Assembly (NCBI GenBank): GCA_003573635.1
Contig: QUTJ01031659.1
Coordinates: 1-14,431 of the forward strand
DNA: 14,431 nucleotides
Source of the DNA: Goniomonas avonlea
Lineage: Eukaryota; Cryptophyceae; Goniomonadida; Goniomonadaceae
Reading direction: 5' to 3'
Positions 13,481 through 14,431 of this stretch are shown in pieces; the stretch's first letter is position 1; each line of letters opens with the position of its first letter. The position numbers were made by a program, and so were the translations under genes. A model generated the notes under the pieces. It searched no databases. It had not been told where the DNA came from and saw nothing but the letters and a program-made list of their open reading frames with translations.

Positions 13481-14243
13481 GTTACACGTTAACGCCAACT
13501 GGCACGTCCTACGGTTACCGTGCGTCGAGCGACTTCCGAAGTTCCGAAAACGGCGCAGCTCGAGCCCGGGGGGCCTTTGCCTGAGAGAGGAGGGTGATAG
13601 ATGAAGGGAGCCCATGCGGCATGCGCGCGCGAGTCCGAGTGCTTTGCTCATATTTCATTCGTGCGTGTGTTTCTGAACCGACTCGGAGTGATGATAAGTT
13701 TGAAGAGGACTATCCTCCAAAAACCCGCCAAATACCGCTGAGGCTGGATGTAACCGGTGACCGCGAAACATATATTGCGTTTTCTGTCAGTACATCGACG
13801 AGCTGCTGCGCACATCACTACAGTGAGCATCATCGACAGGACAGGCGGTTGAGTGTGCGTTGAGGCACGACATCGCTGCTGTTGATGAGGTGCGTTTGAG
13901 CGGTAGTGGGCACAGCGAGAGAGCCATTGGGAGCGAGAGCGCAGACCGAGAGCAAGGCAGAGAGGGGCAGGGTTGGCGCCACTAGATTGCGTCCGTGCCT
14001 CTGAGCAAGTGCAGTGCGGATCCGACTGGGGGCAACTAGAATTTATTGTTTTAGAATACAGCGGCACAGTGGCCCCGGCGCAGCGGAATGCAGAGCCTCG
14101 GCCCCGAGAGCACAACTGAGTCGACTCTGAGAATCGAAAATATTGGGAACACCAAACCAGGGCTCCATATCGTTACCAGGAAGGAGAGTCAGCTGGCACC
14201 GGTACGGTAGGACGAAAGTGTCCGGCTGTCTCTCCCCTTTTAT
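13481..14243. other. Unassigned stretch after the candidate intron
   Basis: It contains short frames only: a + strand ATG frame at 13601-13741 (46 codons, basic, no recognised motif) and longer random-looking frames on both strands. Composition is mixed with a GC-rich patch at 13545-13580. I cannot support a gene here. Confidence 0.5.
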
Positions 14244-14284
14244 CCCCCCCCCTCTGTGTGTGCGTGTGTGCGTCTCTCACACAC
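14244..14284. repeat. C9 run and TG/CA tract with a 7-bp hairpin
   Basis: C9 at 14244-14252 is followed by TG-rich DNA. GTGTGTG (14264-14270) and CACACAC (14278-14284) are perfect complements around a 7-base loop. It is simple-sequence DNA and could form Z-DNA or a cruciform. An AATAAA hexamer lies just after it at 14311-14316, but the transcript it might serve is unknown. Confidence 0.75.
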
Positions 14285-14431
14285 GGCCCCTCACACGTGC
14301 TCCACAACGCAATAAACAACAATCACAAAGGCACTCAGCCCACGCACGCAGTCCCAGTTTCTGCGACCCCCTCAACGTCCGAAATTACAAGAGACTCGAG
14401 CCACCTCACAGTACCTGGAGCATTCTGGCGA

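Noticed and set aside
11625-14048. Shared 12-mer TAGAATTTATTG at 11625-11636 and 14037-14048
   Set aside because: A 12-base AT-rich match within about 3 kb is not far from chance, and the flanks do not align.
13648-14115. Minus-strand frame of 155 codons
   Set aside because: The composition is random, with many scattered Cys, Arg and Ser, no domain or hydrophobic pattern, and it overlaps low-complexity DNA.

Overview
The window looks like nuclear DNA of a unicellular eukaryote. The reasons are a single reading frame of more than 10.7 kb encoding a giant type I membrane protein with an IPT/TIG-like, cysteine-rich, EGF-like and ZU5-like ectodomain, a gene-poor 3.7 kb flank with GA/CA microsatellites and homopolymer runs, a tRNA-like element with a Pol III type T-run, and GTGAG...CTAA(A)C...CAG signals that resemble spliceosomal introns. 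From memory, arrays of 'N-x-P-x-T-G ... W-x-S-D-S-S-x-x-C-K' repeats occur in large protist proteins, cryptophyte algae among them. That is only a recollection, so I leave the lineage open.

Layout. Bases 2-10741 (+) are one open frame of 3579 codons, cut off at its 5' end by the window edge. It encodes, in order: a partial repeat (residues 1-46); 33 complete IPT/TIG-like repeats of 83-93 residues (47-2891); three CGDG...CDDGN...GDGC modules of the DUF4215/myxococcal cysteine-rich type (2893-3044); one EGF-like module (3045-3087); a ZU5-like domain ending in an H-F-S tripeptide (about 3103-3243); one transmembrane helix (3261-3283); and a 296-residue, proline-rich cytoplasmic tail with a PPxY motif and a basic cluster. 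The TGA stop overlaps a consensus 5' splice site. A branch-point-like CTAAC and a CACAG acceptor about 350 bases downstream would splice in frame to a 24-residue alternative C-terminus ending at 11168.

The rest (11169-14431) holds no protein gene I can support. It contains a GA/CA microsatellite and a G-rich tract (both inside the candidate intron), a 15-base direct repeat, a 73-base tRNA-like sequence with perfect A and B boxes and a T6 run after it (12166-12266), a TATA-like element followed by a well-formed candidate intron (13241-13480) that may mark the 5' end of an unrecognised rightward transcript, and a C9/TG-rich hairpin tract near the end.

How it may work (inference). The big protein would be a very long surface adhesin or receptor: a rod of Ig-like sandwiches, a cysteine-rich neck, and a juxtamembrane ZU5-like domain that could cut itself at H-F-S and hold the two pieces together, as the GAIN/GPS module does in adhesion GPCRs. 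The helix leads to a tail with WW-binding, proline-directed phosphorylation and nuclear-localisation-like motifs. The juxtamembrane HFS-containing ZU5-like domain and the splice-dependent C-terminus are the most testable novelties.
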